This document shows positions 10,037 through 20,026 of a DNA stretch of 64,000 nt, one piece after another. Every line of letters starts with the position of its first letter. The first letter of the stretch is position 1. The notes beneath the pieces are model-generated. The model was not told the origin of the DNA, made no database searches, and saw only the letters and a program-made list of their open reading frames with translations. Origin of the DNA: Lachnospiraceae bacterium (GTDB lineage: Bacteria > Bacillota > Clostridia > Lachnospirales > Lachnospiraceae); contig CASJPF010000011.1 in assembly GCA_949383255.1 (NCBI GenBank), positions 1-64,000 on the forward strand. The letters are read 5' to 3'. Position numbers and translations under genes: made by a program.

Positions 10037-11177
10037 ACAAATGTTAGAAGAATCATTAAAAACTATTCATACAGGAGAGGTAATTGAAGGTACAGTCATC
10101 GATGTTAAACCCGATGAAGCAATCCTTAACATCGGTTACAAGTCAGATGGTATTCTTACACGTAACGAGTACACCAATGAGCCGAACGTTGACCTTACAA
10201 CAATCCTAAATCCTGGTGATAAGATGGAGGTTAAAGTTCTTAAAGTAAATGATGGTGAGGGACAGGTCCTTTTAACTTACAAGCGGCTTGCTGCGGACAG
10301 GGGCAATAAGCGGATTGAAGAGGCGTACAACAACAAAGAGGTATTGACGGCGAAAGTATCACAGGTGTTGGATGGTGGTCTGAGTGTCGTGGTAGATGAG
10401 GTGCGAATTTTTATTCCTGCAAGTCTTGTATCAGATGTATATGAAAAAGATCTGAATAAATATGCTGGTCAGGACATAGAATTTGTCATCAGTGAATATA
10501 ATCCTAAGAGAAGAAGATATATCGGTGATCGCAAACAGTTAATCGTTGCCAAGAAAGCTGAAATGCAAAAGGAGTTGTTTGCGAAGATCAGCGTAGGTGA
10601 CGTGATTGAAGGTACTGTTAAGAATGTCACAGATTTTGGTGCTTTTATTGATCTTGGCGGAGTGGATGGTCTGCTCCATATTTCTGAAATGTCATGGGGA
10701 CGTGTCGAGAATCCCAAGAAAGTATTTAAAGTTGGTGAGACACTAAAAGTTTTGATCAAGGATATTGATGGAACAAAGGTTGCGCTCTCATTGAAGTTTG
10801 ATGATTCTAATCCTTGGAGGAATGCATCGACAAAGTATGCTGTTGGCAATGAAGTGACAGGCAAAGTTGCAAGAATGACTGACTTTGGCGCATTTGTAGA
10901 ACTTGAGCCGGGGATTGATGCATTGCTGCATGTTTCACAGATTGCGAAGGAGCATATTGAAAAGCCTTCAGATGTCTTGTCAGTGGGACAGGAAGTAACG
11001 GCAAAGGTTGTTGACTTTAATGAGGAAGGTAAAAAGATTAGTCTTAGTATCAAGGCATTGATGATACCTGAGGCAGTGAAGGAAACAGCGCCGGCAGCGC
11101 CGGAAGAAGACTCCGATGTTGTATCCGTAGATATTGATGCAGTGATTGCAAAGCAGGAAGCAGAAGATGCAGAATAA
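10017..11177 (+). CDS. rpsA: 30S ribosomal protein S1 (multi-S1-domain protein)
   Basis: Repeated S1 motifs (GTVKNVTDFGAFIDLGGVDGLLHISEMSW; GKVARMTDFGAFVELEPGIDALLHVSQIA); GAGGAGG about 9 nt before ATG 10017. Confidence 0.93.
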   Translation: MSELTFEQMLEESLKTIHTGEVIEGTVIDVKPDEAILNIGYKSDGILTRNEYTNEPNVDLTTILNPGDKMEVKVLKVNDGEGQVLLTYKRLAADRGNKRIEEAYNNKEVLTAKVSQVLDGGLSVVVDEVRIFIPASLVSDVYEKDLNKYAGQDIEFVISEYNPKRRRYIGDRKQLIVAKKAEMQKELFAKISVGDVIEGTVKNVTDFGAFIDLGGVDGLLHISEMSWGRVENPKKVFKVGETLKVLIKDIDGTKVALSLKFDDSNPWRNASTKYAVGNEVTGKVARMTDFGAFVELEPGIDALLHVSQIAKEHIEKPSDVLSVGQEVTAKVVDFNEEGKKISLSIKALMIPEAVKETAPAAPEEDSDVVSVDIDAVIAKQEAEDAE

Positions 11178-11194
11178 TAATATGAGCAAATAGA

Positions 11195-11232
11195 GATATG
11201 ATATCGGAGTTTTGACTCTGATATCATATTCG
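11195..11232 (+). terminator. Stem-loop downstream of rpsA
   Basis: ATATGATATCGGAGT-TTTG-ACTCTGATATCATAT. Confidence 0.7.
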
Positions 11233-11349
11233 TTTATAATCAAAAACTTATGCGATAGGCATTGCGATGAGTCAGTTTTTATAGTTCACTAAGAGCATAA
11301 GTTATTTTTTAAATATGCAGGGGTAATGAAATAGAGAAAGGGGAAACTC

Positions 11350-12129
11350 ATGGCATTTGATTATGAATATTTCAAAAAAGAAGTTTATACGCTGACCAAG
11401 ATTGACTTAAATGCATATAAAGAAAAACAGATGAAGCGTCGTATTGATACATTAATCGCAAAACATAAAGTGACAGGCTACGATAAGTTTGTTGCAAAGC
11501 TGCGGGATGATAAGGTGGTCTTTGATGATTTTGTGAATTATTTAACAATTAATGTGTCAGAGTTCTATAGAAATCCAGAACAATGGAGATTGATGGACAA
11601 GGAAATTATACCCGAGTTGGTTGGAAGATTTGGTAAAAATTTGAAAGTTTGGAGCGCGGCGTGTTCCACAGGAGATGAGCCATACTCTCTTGTAATGGCA
11701 TTCTCCAAACATATACCACTTAATCAGATTAACATTATTGCTACGGACATTGATAAGCAGGTGATAGAAAAGGCAAAAGTAGGGTTGTATAACGAGAAGA
11801 GTATTGCGGCAGTTCCAGATGAGTTTAAGAAGAAATATTTTACAAAAGTAGGACCTTCTTATCAGATTTCTAATGATATTAAATCAAGAGTGCAGTTCAA
11901 ACAGCACAATCTGTTAAAGGATACCTATCCGGATAGATGTGACTTGATTGTATGCCGTAATGTATTGATTTATTTTACGGAGGAAGCCAAAGATGAAGTG
12001 TTCCGCAAGTTTAATACTGCACTGAAACCAGAAGGAATCCTATTTATTGGAAGTACAGAGCAGATTATGAACTACAAGGAAATTAATTACGACAGAAAGA
12101 ATTCTTTTTTCTATATCAAGAATAAATAA
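11350..12129 (+). CDS. cheR: CheR-type MCP protein-glutamate methyltransferase
   Basis: SEFYRNPEQW, WSAACSTGDEPYSLVM, DLIVCRNVLIYF motifs. Confidence 0.93.
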   Translation: MAFDYEYFKKEVYTLTKIDLNAYKEKQMKRRIDTLIAKHKVTGYDKFVAKLRDDKVVFDDFVNYLTINVSEFYRNPEQWRLMDKEIIPELVGRFGKNLKVWSAACSTGDEPYSLVMAFSKHIPLNQINIIATDIDKQVIEKAKVGLYNEKSIAAVPDEFKKKYFTKVGPSYQISNDIKSRVQFKQHNLLKDTYPDRCDLIVCRNVLIYFTEEAKDEVFRKFNTALKPEGILFIGSTEQIMNYKEINYDRKNSFFYIKNK

Positions 12130-12130
12130 A

Positions 12131-12164
12131 CCCAAAAACGACTATTTTATATAGTCGTTTTTGG
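12131..12164. terminator. Bidirectional terminator between convergent genes
   Basis: CCAAAAACGACTATTTTATATAGTCGTTTTTGG. Confidence 0.88.
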
Positions 12165-12175
12165 ATTATGTGCAA

Positions 12176-13318
12176 TTATTCCATTCGATGTGCTGCCATC
12201 ATCTCGAGAATATGGTGTGCATATCGATTAAATGCATCACGTTTTGTTTTTAATTCATTGGTTAGTTCAAAAAATAGGTTTTTATCATCATACTCTTTTT
12301 TGAAAAACGGAGTAAAAAGAGTATCCCATTGAGGAAGATAGGAGGATATTTTTCGCGTGCAACAATTTCTGGCAGTCGCTTGTTGACGGTAATTTTTATC
12401 AACAAAGGAGGCTACAGATTTATGGATTGCAATATCTTCTTTTGGAAGATAATAATAATCTTTATAGTTAGAATAAAAGTATTTTAATTCACCCTCATAA
12501 ATTGGAACGCGCAGTTTGCCATCATCGCCATAACCAGTAAAATAGCATCCATTAACGCCGTAAGATAATTCTGTAGGCAGTGCGGTCGGAAGTTTTAAAT
12601 TCATAAGAATCTCTGAACTCTGGTTTTGTTTTATGTCCTGATAATGGTTCGCCTGAACTTTTGTAACTTTGACTGGAAGATGGAATAGGTCAGGAATTGC
12701 AAGAGCAGCAACAATCTCAAGCATTCCTTTGAGGTCTTCTTCGTTGTGAAGCAAAAGAAAATACTCTTTTTCCTTGTCATGATTTAGAACATATTCATGA
12801 TAAATGTCAATTAGTTCTCCGCCTGTATAATGGTCTTTGCGAATGGTGTCGCTAATAAAGCTTTCGATAGTCTTTTGCTTGCAGTTTGGGAGTTTTAGAA
12901 AGGTTTTGTAGGGCGACAGCCGTCTGTAGATATCAATGCCTTCCAGATTATCAAAACTGAATGGGATATTGTATTGTTGCAATTTGTTTTGCAAATAGGG
13001 AATATCAAACCGATTGCCATTAAAATGAATTAGATAACGGTATGATTTTGCAAAATTTACAAAAGCGTTCAATACATTTTGTTCCTCTTCATAATTGGAG
13101 GCAAGCCATTGAATGGTGTTCCAGCAGGAAGGTTTGTCAGCAGGTTCATCGAGATAGGCACAACCAATCATGTAGAGACTGGAACTGCGCACATATAATC
13201 CAGTTGTTTCTATATCAATAAATAATGTTTGCTTTGGCACACAAAAATTTTCAATTGGGTATTTTGGGGACAGAATTCCCAAGCTTTTTTGAATACATTT
13301 CATAATGTTGATTTGCAC
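12176..13318 (-). CDS. Ribonuclease H-like/DnaQ-like exonuclease domain protein (YprB-like)
   Basis: FIDIETTGLYVRSSSLYMIGCAY and HFNGNRFDIPYLQNKL exonuclease motifs. Confidence 0.8.
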   Translation of the reverse strand: MQINIMKCIQKSLGILSPKYPIENFCVPKQTLFIDIETTGLYVRSSSLYMIGCAYLDEPADKPSCWNTIQWLASNYEEEQNVLNAFVNFAKSYRYLIHFNGNRFDIPYLQNKLQQYNIPFSFDNLEGIDIYRRLSPYKTFLKLPNCKQKTIESFISDTIRKDHYTGGELIDIYHEYVLNHDKEKEYFLLLHNEEDLKGMLEIVAALAIPDLFHLPVKVTKVQANHYQDIKQNQSSEILMNLKLPTALPTELSYGVNGCYFTGYGDDGKLRVPIYEGELKYFYSNYKDYYYLPKEDIAIHKSVASFVDKNYRQQATARNCCTRKISSYLPQWDTLFTPFFKKEYDDKNLFFELTNELKTKRDAFNRYAHHILEMMAAHRME

Positions 13319-13657
13319 AGTCCTTTCTTATGTAAAATTCAAGGAAAGAGTTCCCTATTCGTCGCGGCGGCCGTAAAGTGGTCGTGTGCATTGGTATAGT
13401 AGATAGCAAATGTTTTTGTCGTTTATTATAACTTATCACATGTGGTACTTTGTGTCAAATAAATCAGGGGGTGCTAGTACTGGGATAAACGATACAACCC
13501 ACGGCTCTAATTTCTGATTGAATGAAGTACTAGTGGTCAGTATACTAGATGTTTTTCAAAATATTTATATTGTAAAGTAATAGGAATAGTGCAATAAAAA
13601 ATGAATGGAAAATAATATATTTTTGTAAATATTAGTGAAATTTTAAGAAAGAAATAG

Positions 13658-13663
13658 TATAAT
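13658..13663 (+). promoter_or_regulatory. Candidate -10 box upstream of the rnf operon
   Basis: TATAAT at 13658; -35 region is weak. Confidence 0.4.
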
Positions 13664-13705
13664 GTATGTATAAAGTTTTAAATAAAAGGAAAGAAGGAGC
13701 AAAAG

Positions 13706-15022
13706 ATGGCAAAACTCACATTTCGGGGCGGCGTACATCCTTATGATGGCAAGGATTTGTCAAAGGATAAGCCCATAAAAACAATTGTGCCAAAGGGTGA
13801 GATGGTATATCCCCTCAGTCAGCATATTGGTGCGCCGGCTGTTCCGGTAGTAAAAAAAGGTGACAAGGTGCTTGCTGGTCAAAAAATTGCGGAGGCAGGC
13901 GGATTTGTGTCCGCTCCAATCTATGCGACGGTTTCTGGAACAGTGAAGACAATAGAGCCTAGACGTGTTGTCACAGGAGATATGGTAAATTCCATTATTA
14001 TTGACAATGATGGATTATTTGAGGAGGTTGCATATACAGCACACAATCCTGAGAAGCTGAGCAAAAAAGAAATCTTGGACTTAATCAAAGAGGCAGGTGT
14101 AGTCGGGATGGGCGGTGCAGGTTTTCCAACGCATGTAAAACTGTCGCCAAAAGAGCCGGACAAGATTACTTATGTAATTGCAAATTGTGCAGAGTGCGAA
14201 CCTTATCTGACTTCCGATTATCGCAGAATGTTGGAGGAACCACAAAAATTAATTGATGGCATGAAGATTATTTTGCGTCTGTTTGACAATGCACAGGGAA
14301 TTTTAGCGGTGGAGGACAATAAACCAGATTGTGTTGAACGGCTTACAGAACTTACACAGAATGAAAGCCGAATTATGGTAGCATCGCTTAAAACAAAGTA
14401 TCCGCAAGGTGCAGAACGGCAGTTGATTTACGCGACAACTGGCAGAGAAATCAACTCTTCCATGCTTCCAGCAGATGCGGGGTGTGTGGTTGACAATGTG
14501 GATACAATTGTGGCAGTTTATCATGCAGTAGCAGAGGGAAAGCCGCTGATGAATCGGATTGTCACAGTTACGGGTGATGCAGTGAATGATCCGCGAAATT
14601 TTTATGTGCGAATTGGAATGAATTATCATGATTTAATAGAGGAGGCAGGCGGATTTAAGACTGAGCCAGAGAAAGTAGTGTCAGGTGGGCCAATGATGGG
14701 GTTTGCATTGTTTGATTTGGATGTACCTACAACAAAAACGGCGTCAGCACTTTTGTGTCTGACAAAAGATGAAGTGTCAGCGATGGAGCCAAGTCCTTGT
14801 ATTAACTGTGGGCGTTGTGTGGATGTGTGCCCGGGGAGAGTGGTTCCCAGAAAGCTTGCTGTACTTGCAGAACATGGCGATGAGGAGGCATTTGTTGCAA
14901 ATGATGGAATGGAGTGCTGCGAGTGTGGATGCTGTAGTTTTGTCTGCCCCGCAAAACGTCAGTTGACACAATATATTAAGTCCATGCGGAAAACAATTTT
15001 AGGCAAAAAGAAAAAAGCGTGA
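13706..15022 (+). CDS. rnfC: Electron transport complex subunit RnfC
   Basis: FRGGVHPYDGKDLSKDKPI, GLGGAGFPT-like VGMGGAGFPTHVKL, two Fe-S motifs (CINCGRCVDVCP, CCECGCCSFVCP). Confidence 0.95.
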   Translation: MAKLTFRGGVHPYDGKDLSKDKPIKTIVPKGEMVYPLSQHIGAPAVPVVKKGDKVLAGQKIAEAGGFVSAPIYATVSGTVKTIEPRRVVTGDMVNSIIIDNDGLFEEVAYTAHNPEKLSKKEILDLIKEAGVVGMGGAGFPTHVKLSPKEPDKITYVIANCAECEPYLTSDYRRMLEEPQKLIDGMKIILRLFDNAQGILAVEDNKPDCVERLTELTQNESRIMVASLKTKYPQGAERQLIYATTGREINSSMLPADAGCVVDNVDTIVAVYHAVAEGKPLMNRIVTVTGDAVNDPRNFYVRIGMNYHDLIEEAGGFKTEPEKVVSGGPMMGFALFDLDVPTTKTASALLCLTKDEVSAMEPSPCINCGRCVDVCPGRVVPRKLAVLAEHGDEEAFVANDGMECCECGCCSFVCPAKRQLTQYIKSMRKTILGKKKKA

Positions 15023-15072
15023 AAAAGTATATTAAAGTTTCATGCTGAAATAAGAAGTAAGGAGATAAAGAT

Positions 15073-16008
15073 ATGTTTAAGGTATCATCAAACCCGCATA
15101 TACGATCAAAGGATACAACAGCCCGCATTATGCAGTATGTGGTGATTGCTTTGCTTCCAACGACGGTATTCGGAGTATTTCATTTTGGTCTGCATGCGTT
15201 GCTTCAGGTGTTGATTACTGTGGCAACAACTGTGCTGACTGAGTACATATATGACAGATGTATGCATAAAAAAATATCAATTGGTGATTTTTCTGCTGTT
15301 GTTACAGGGCTGTTATTGGCACTCAACCTGCCACCTAGTGCACCATTGTGGATTGGTGTGATTGGCGGTGTCTTCGCAATCATTGTCGTGAAAATGCTTT
15401 TTGGTGGTCTCGGCCAGAATTTTATGAATCCTGCACTTGGAGCGAGATGTTTTTTGATAATTTCGTTTACCTCCATCATGACAAACTTTGACTGTGATGC
15501 CTATACAGGCGCGACTCCACTTGCAGCAATCAAGACAGGGGAGAGTGCGCCGGACCTTTTAGATATGATTATTGGACGTACCGCAGGTACAATTGGAGAG
15601 ACAAGTATGATTGCGCTATTGATTGGCGCAGTATTCCTTTTGTTAATGAAAGTTATAGATTTGCGTGTCCCGGGAACATATATTCTTAGTTTTGTTATAT
15701 TTATTATATTGTTTAGCGGGCATGGATTGGATATAAATTATATTTTGTCACAACTTGCCGGAGGCGGTCTAATGTTGGGCGCATTTTTTATGGCGACAGA
15801 TTATGTGACAAGACCTGTCACAAAGAATGGACAGTATGTGTTTGGTATGTTTTTGGGGATTATGACAGGTATTTTTAGAATATTTGGACCGTCTGCAGAA
15901 GGTGTTTCCTATGCGATTATTCTTGGAAATCTGTTAGTACCTTTGATAGAACAGTTTACGAAGCCGACTGCATTTGGCAAAAAGAAAGTAAAGAAGGAGG
16001 CAGTGTGA
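15073..16008 (+). CDS. rnfD: Electron transport complex subunit RnfD
   Basis: SSNPHIRSKDTTARIM, flavinylation-type region DAYTGATPLAAIKTGE; rnf gene order. Confidence 0.95.
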   Translation: MFKVSSNPHIRSKDTTARIMQYVVIALLPTTVFGVFHFGLHALLQVLITVATTVLTEYIYDRCMHKKISIGDFSAVVTGLLLALNLPPSAPLWIGVIGGVFAIIVVKMLFGGLGQNFMNPALGARCFLIISFTSIMTNFDCDAYTGATPLAAIKTGESAPDLLDMIIGRTAGTIGETSMIALLIGAVFLLLMKVIDLRVPGTYILSFVIFIILFSGHGLDINYILSQLAGGGLMLGAFFMATDYVTRPVTKNGQYVFGMFLGIMTGIFRIFGPSAEGVSYAIILGNLLVPLIEQFTKPTAFGKKKVKKEAV

Positions 16009-16009
16009 T

Positions 16010-16642
16010 ATGGACAACGAGCAAAAATCAATGATAAAAGACGCGCTTATTCTCTTTGCAATCACACTTGCAGCGGGGTTGTTGCTAGGATTCGTATATA
16101 ATGTCACAAAGGAACCAATTGCACAGCAGAAGGCAAAAGCGAAGGCTGAGGCATGTAAAAATGTATTTGCTGCAGCAGAAACTTTTGAGCCTGTGATGAG
16201 TGAAGATGGTCCAACTGCATTTTTTATGGCTGGAGAGGACTCCAATGTGGATATTAATGAGGTGATGCAAGCGCTCGATGCGTCAGGGCAATTGATAGGT
16301 TATGTAATTACAGTGACCGATCATGAAGGATATGGCGGTGACATTCAATTTTCTATGGGTGTGACGCTTGATGGGATATTGAATGGAATATCATTGTTAA
16401 GTATTTCGGAGACCGCTGGACTTGGCATGAAGGCAGGAGATGTGCTTGTGCCACAATTTGCGGATAAAAAGGTTGAAAGTTTTACTTACACAAAATCAGG
16501 TTCTACAAATGACAGTGAGATCGATGCGATTAGTGGCGCGACAATCACAACAAATGCGATTGTAAATGGTGTGAATGGCGGCTTGCTGTTTTTCAATAGT
16601 GTACTTGCAGGAAATGAAGGGGGAGGTGGCATCAATGAGTGA
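16010..16642 (+). CDS. rnfG: Electron transport complex subunit RnfG
   Basis: FMN-binding motif SEIDAISGATITTNAIVNGV. Confidence 0.94.
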   Translation: MDNEQKSMIKDALILFAITLAAGLLLGFVYNVTKEPIAQQKAKAKAEACKNVFAAAETFEPVMSEDGPTAFFMAGEDSNVDINEVMQALDASGQLIGYVITVTDHEGYGGDIQFSMGVTLDGILNGISLLSISETAGLGMKAGDVLVPQFADKKVESFTYTKSGSTNDSEIDAISGATITTNAIVNGVNGGLLFFNSVLAGNEGGGGINE

Positions 16643-17441
16643 TAGAAAGGATGAAGCAAAGCAAAGTTCTATGGAAGTATTTTTTAATGGGCTTGTGAAA
16701 GAAAATCCTACCTTTGTGTTGACACTTGGAATGTGCCCAACACTTGCGGTGACAACCTCAGCGATCAATGGTCTTGGAATGGGATTGACTACAACGGCAG
16801 TGCTTGTGCTCAGCAATGCTATCATTTCTCTGTTGAGATACATTATTCCAAACAGAGTCCGAATTCCAGCATTTATCGTTATTGTGGCGTCTTTTGTCAC
16901 AATGGTTGAGTTGCTGCTTGAGGGATTTATACCAAGTCTTTATGCAGCGTTAGGATTATATATTCCTTTGATTGTTGTAAACTGCATTATTCTTGGACGT
17001 GCAGAGTCTTTTGCGTCGAAAAATTCTGTGATCCCATCCATATTTGACGGTCTTGGAATGGGACTTGGATTTACTGTGGCGCTCACTGCAATTGGTATGG
17101 TGAGAGAAGTTTTAGGGGCAGGAGAAATTTTTGGAGTACCTGTAATCAACAAAGCGCTAGGGGGAATTTCTTCTTTGCTGGGAAGACAGGAACCAATTGA
17201 GTATATACCAATCAGTATTTTTGTGCTTGCGCCAGGTGCATTTTTCGTGCTTGCTGCACTTACTGCACTTCAAAACCGTGTCAAGAGGAAGATGCAGGAG
17301 AGAGGGCAGAATGTCGATAAAATTCAGTCAGGTTGCAATTCTGACTGCGCAAGTTGTTCTGACAGTGGATGTGCACATCGTTTTGTTGATGTAAATGCGG
17401 CATCAGGTTCTGTCGCAAACGCAAAAAATGATTCACTATAG
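16635..17441 (+). CDS. rnfE: Electron transport complex subunit RnfE with Cys-rich C-terminal extension
   Basis: FFNGLVKENPTFVLTLGMCPTLAVT; overlaps the rnfG stop; C-terminal CNSDCASCSDSGC. Confidence 0.94.
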   Translation: MSDRKDEAKQSSMEVFFNGLVKENPTFVLTLGMCPTLAVTTSAINGLGMGLTTTAVLVLSNAIISLLRYIIPNRVRIPAFIVIVASFVTMVELLLEGFIPSLYAALGLYIPLIVVNCIILGRAESFASKNSVIPSIFDGLGMGLGFTVALTAIGMVREVLGAGEIFGVPVINKALGGISSLLGRQEPIEYIPISIFVLAPGAFFVLAALTALQNRVKRKMQERGQNVDKIQSGCNSDCASCSDSGCAHRFVDVNAASGSVANAKNDSL

Positions 17442-17503
17442 TGTGTTTGCAGATTTTTTAGGTGTACGAGAAAGGCGCATATGGGCGTAGAAAGGAATTA
17501 GAG

Positions 17504-18091
17504 ATGCTTGATGTAGTAAAGGATTTATTAATTTTAATGATTAGTTCCTCACTGATAAGCAATGTTGTGTTAAGTCAGTTTTTAGGGCTTTGCCCATTCC
17601 TTGGCGTGTCCAAAAAGGTTGACACAGCAGTTGGCATGGGGGGAGCGGTTATTTTCGTCATAACCATTGCATCTGGTGTGGCGGCTGTTATATATAAGGG
17701 AATTTTGGAACGGTTGGATATCACCTACTTGCAGACAATTGTATTTATTTTAGTAATTGCTGCTTTAGTACAATTTGTGGAAATGTTTTTAAAAAAGTAT
17801 GTGCCATCACTGTATCAGGCACTTGGCGTATATCTGCCGCTGATTACAACAAACTGCGCAGTACTTGGCATCGCGCTCACAAATGTGCAGAAAAATTATG
17901 GAATTGGTTTTAGCATTGCAAGTGGATTATTTACAGCGGTTGGATTTTTGATTGCGATTGTAATTCTTGCTGGAATCCGTGAAAAGATAGAATACAATGA
18001 CATACCAGAATCTTTTCAGGGAATGCCAATTGTATTGATAACAGCAGGTTTGATGGCGATTGCGTTCTGTGGATTTTCTGGATTGTTATAA
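17504..18091 (+). CDS. rnfA: Electron transport complex subunit RnfA
   Basis: SSSLISNVVLSQFLGLCPFLGVSKKVDTAVGMG; operon context. Confidence 0.94.
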   Translation: MLDVVKDLLILMISSSLISNVVLSQFLGLCPFLGVSKKVDTAVGMGGAVIFVITIASGVAAVIYKGILERLDITYLQTIVFILVIAALVQFVEMFLKKYVPSLYQALGVYLPLITTNCAVLGIALTNVQKNYGIGFSIASGLFTAVGFLIAIVILAGIREKIEYNDIPESFQGMPIVLITAGLMAIAFCGFSGLL

Positions 18092-18105
18092 GGGGAGGTT
18101 AAAGT

Positions 18106-18897
18106 ATGAACATAACAGCAATATTGACAGCCGTTACTGTCGTGGGCGGAGTTGGTTTATTCTTGGGTATCTTCCTTGGGATTGCAAGTATTGTATTTAA
18201 GGTAGAGGTAGATGAAAAAGAGGAGGCAGTACTAGGAGTGCTTCCCGGGAATAACTGTGGAGGTTGTGGATATCCCGGTTGTTCGGGATTGGCTGCGGCG
18301 ATTGCAAAGGGCGAGGCACCTGTCAATGCTTGTCCTGTCGGCGGTGAATCAGTCGGAAAAAGGGTTGCCGCTATTATGGGTGTGGAGGCAGGTGATACTG
18401 TCCGAATGACTGCTTTTGTAAAGTGTGCAGGCGACTGTGAGAGGACAACAAAAATTTATGAGTACTCTGGTGTAGAGGATTGCGGTGTTGTTCGGTATGT
18501 GCCAGATGGTGGTGCAAAATCTTGTGACTATGGCTGCCTTGGATATGGAAACTGTGTGAAGGCGTGCCCATTTGATGCGATTCATATTGTGAATGGCATT
18601 GCAAAAGTGGATAAAGAGAAGTGCAAGGCATGTGGGAAGTGTGTGGCTGCATGTCCAAAACAGTTGATTGAATTGATACCATATGATGCGAAAGCGGTGG
18701 TGTCATGCAGTTCAAAAGATAAAGGACCAGTTACGATGAAGGCTTGTCAGACAGGGTGCATTGGGTGTAGTCTCTGTGTGAAGGTATGTCCATCAGGTGC
18801 AGTTACTGTGACTGATTTCCATGCGCATATTGATCAGAACAAGTGTACTGGCTGCGGAGCGTGCAAAGAAAAGTGTCCAAAAAAAGCGATTGTATAG
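18106..18897 (+). CDS. rnfB: Electron transport complex subunit RnfB
   Basis: LPGNNCGGCGYPGCSGLAAAI plus multiple CxxCxxCxxxC ferredoxin motifs. Confidence 0.95.
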   Translation: MNITAILTAVTVVGGVGLFLGIFLGIASIVFKVEVDEKEEAVLGVLPGNNCGGCGYPGCSGLAAAIAKGEAPVNACPVGGESVGKRVAAIMGVEAGDTVRMTAFVKCAGDCERTTKIYEYSGVEDCGVVRYVPDGGAKSCDYGCLGYGNCVKACPFDAIHIVNGIAKVDKEKCKACGKCVAACPKQLIELIPYDAKAVVSCSSKDKGPVTMKACQTGCIGCSLCVKVCPSGAVTVTDFHAHIDQNKCTGCGACKEKCPKKAIV

Positions 18898-18927
18898 TTT
18901 TTACTTTGCAGGCAGGGGATAATTACA

Positions 18928-19875
18928 ATGAAGAAAAAAATAATTTTAGTATATCTATTGTTGATGTTATCCTGTTTTTGTACAAGTTGTGTTCAGATTA
19001 GCGTTACGAATCCATCTGATACAAAATCGGAAAAAAGTGATGATGTCAATACAGAACTTTTCGTGCCAGAAGCGGTCACTTCAGAAAATTGGTTTGACTC
19101 TGTTCCTGAATATCGTGGAACACCATATATTGAGGTCAACAATGACATTCCATTCTTTTCGGCAACAGATAAACAAAATAGAGAGGCGTTTGAAATTTAT
19201 AGTGACTTAGACGCGTTAGGGCGCTGTCAAGTTGCATATGCAAATATTTGTGAGGAAATAATGCCAACAGAAGATAGAGAAGGGTCATTAAATTCAGTGA
19301 CCCCTACAGGTTGGCATCAAAATCAATACAATGGTAAGTGGATATATAATCGCTGCCATTTGATTGGCTATCAGCTCGCAGGAGAAAATGCAAACGAGAA
19401 AAATTTAATTACTGGCACAAGATATTTTAATGTTGAAGGGATGCTTCCTTTTGAAAATACAGTTGCTGATTATATAGATGACAACCCTAGCAATCATGTT
19501 TTATATCGTGTGACGCCAGTCTACAAAGAGGAAAATGACCTTGTTGCCTATGGGGTATTGATGGAAGCTTGGTCGGTGGAAGATAATGGATATGGATGTC
19601 AATTCTGTGTGTTTGTCTACAATGTGCAACAAGGTATAGAGATTGATTATGCCACTGGCGAGAACTGCGAAGTGACACAAGATTTATCAAATGTGGATTC
19701 TTCTCAGAACAAAACTGGTGATACATATATATTAAATACCAACAGTAAAAAGTTTCATAAAGAGGATTGTTCTAGTGGCAAGAGAATTGGTGATAAGAAT
19801 AAATCTATTTATACAGGACAAAGAGATGAGCTGATATCACAAGATTATACACCTGCTGAGTGTTGTAATCCATAG
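18928..19875 (+). CDS. Secreted/lipoprotein-like DNA/RNA non-specific endonuclease
   Basis: Signal peptide; EndA-like core GWHQNQYNGKWIYNRCHLIGYQLAGENANEKNLITGTRYFNVEGM; C-terminal Cys motif FHKEDCSSGKRIGDKN..YTPAECCNP. Confidence 0.85.
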   Translation: MKKKIILVYLLLMLSCFCTSCVQISVTNPSDTKSEKSDDVNTELFVPEAVTSENWFDSVPEYRGTPYIEVNNDIPFFSATDKQNREAFEIYSDLDALGRCQVAYANICEEIMPTEDREGSLNSVTPTGWHQNQYNGKWIYNRCHLIGYQLAGENANEKNLITGTRYFNVEGMLPFENTVADYIDDNPSNHVLYRVTPVYKEENDLVAYGVLMEAWSVEDNGYGCQFCVFVYNVQQGIEIDYATGENCEVTQDLSNVDSSQNKTGDTYILNTNSKKFHKEDCSSGKRIGDKNKSIYTGQRDELISQDYTPAECCNP

Positions 19876-20026
19876 GTTTATTAAACTGTTGTTCTAAAAA
19901 TAAAGATTTACATTTGCCTTGCAAGCGTGTATACTGATACTATTATGCCACTAACTTATAGATAATCAATCATTATAATTTAAACAAGAAAATAGACGAA
20001 AAAGTCTACAGATTCTATTCAAGGAA

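Noticed and set aside
10469-11227. 252-aa minus-strand ORF opposite rpsA
   Set aside because: Antisense to a clearly coding ribosomal protein gene; composition is that of a codon-biased complement
13337-13440. Possible degenerate fourth copy of the two-hairpin motif (TCAAGGAAAGAGTTCCCTATTCGTCGCGG)
   Set aside because: Only a short partial resemblance, no outer stem or adjacent terminator; not counted as a copy
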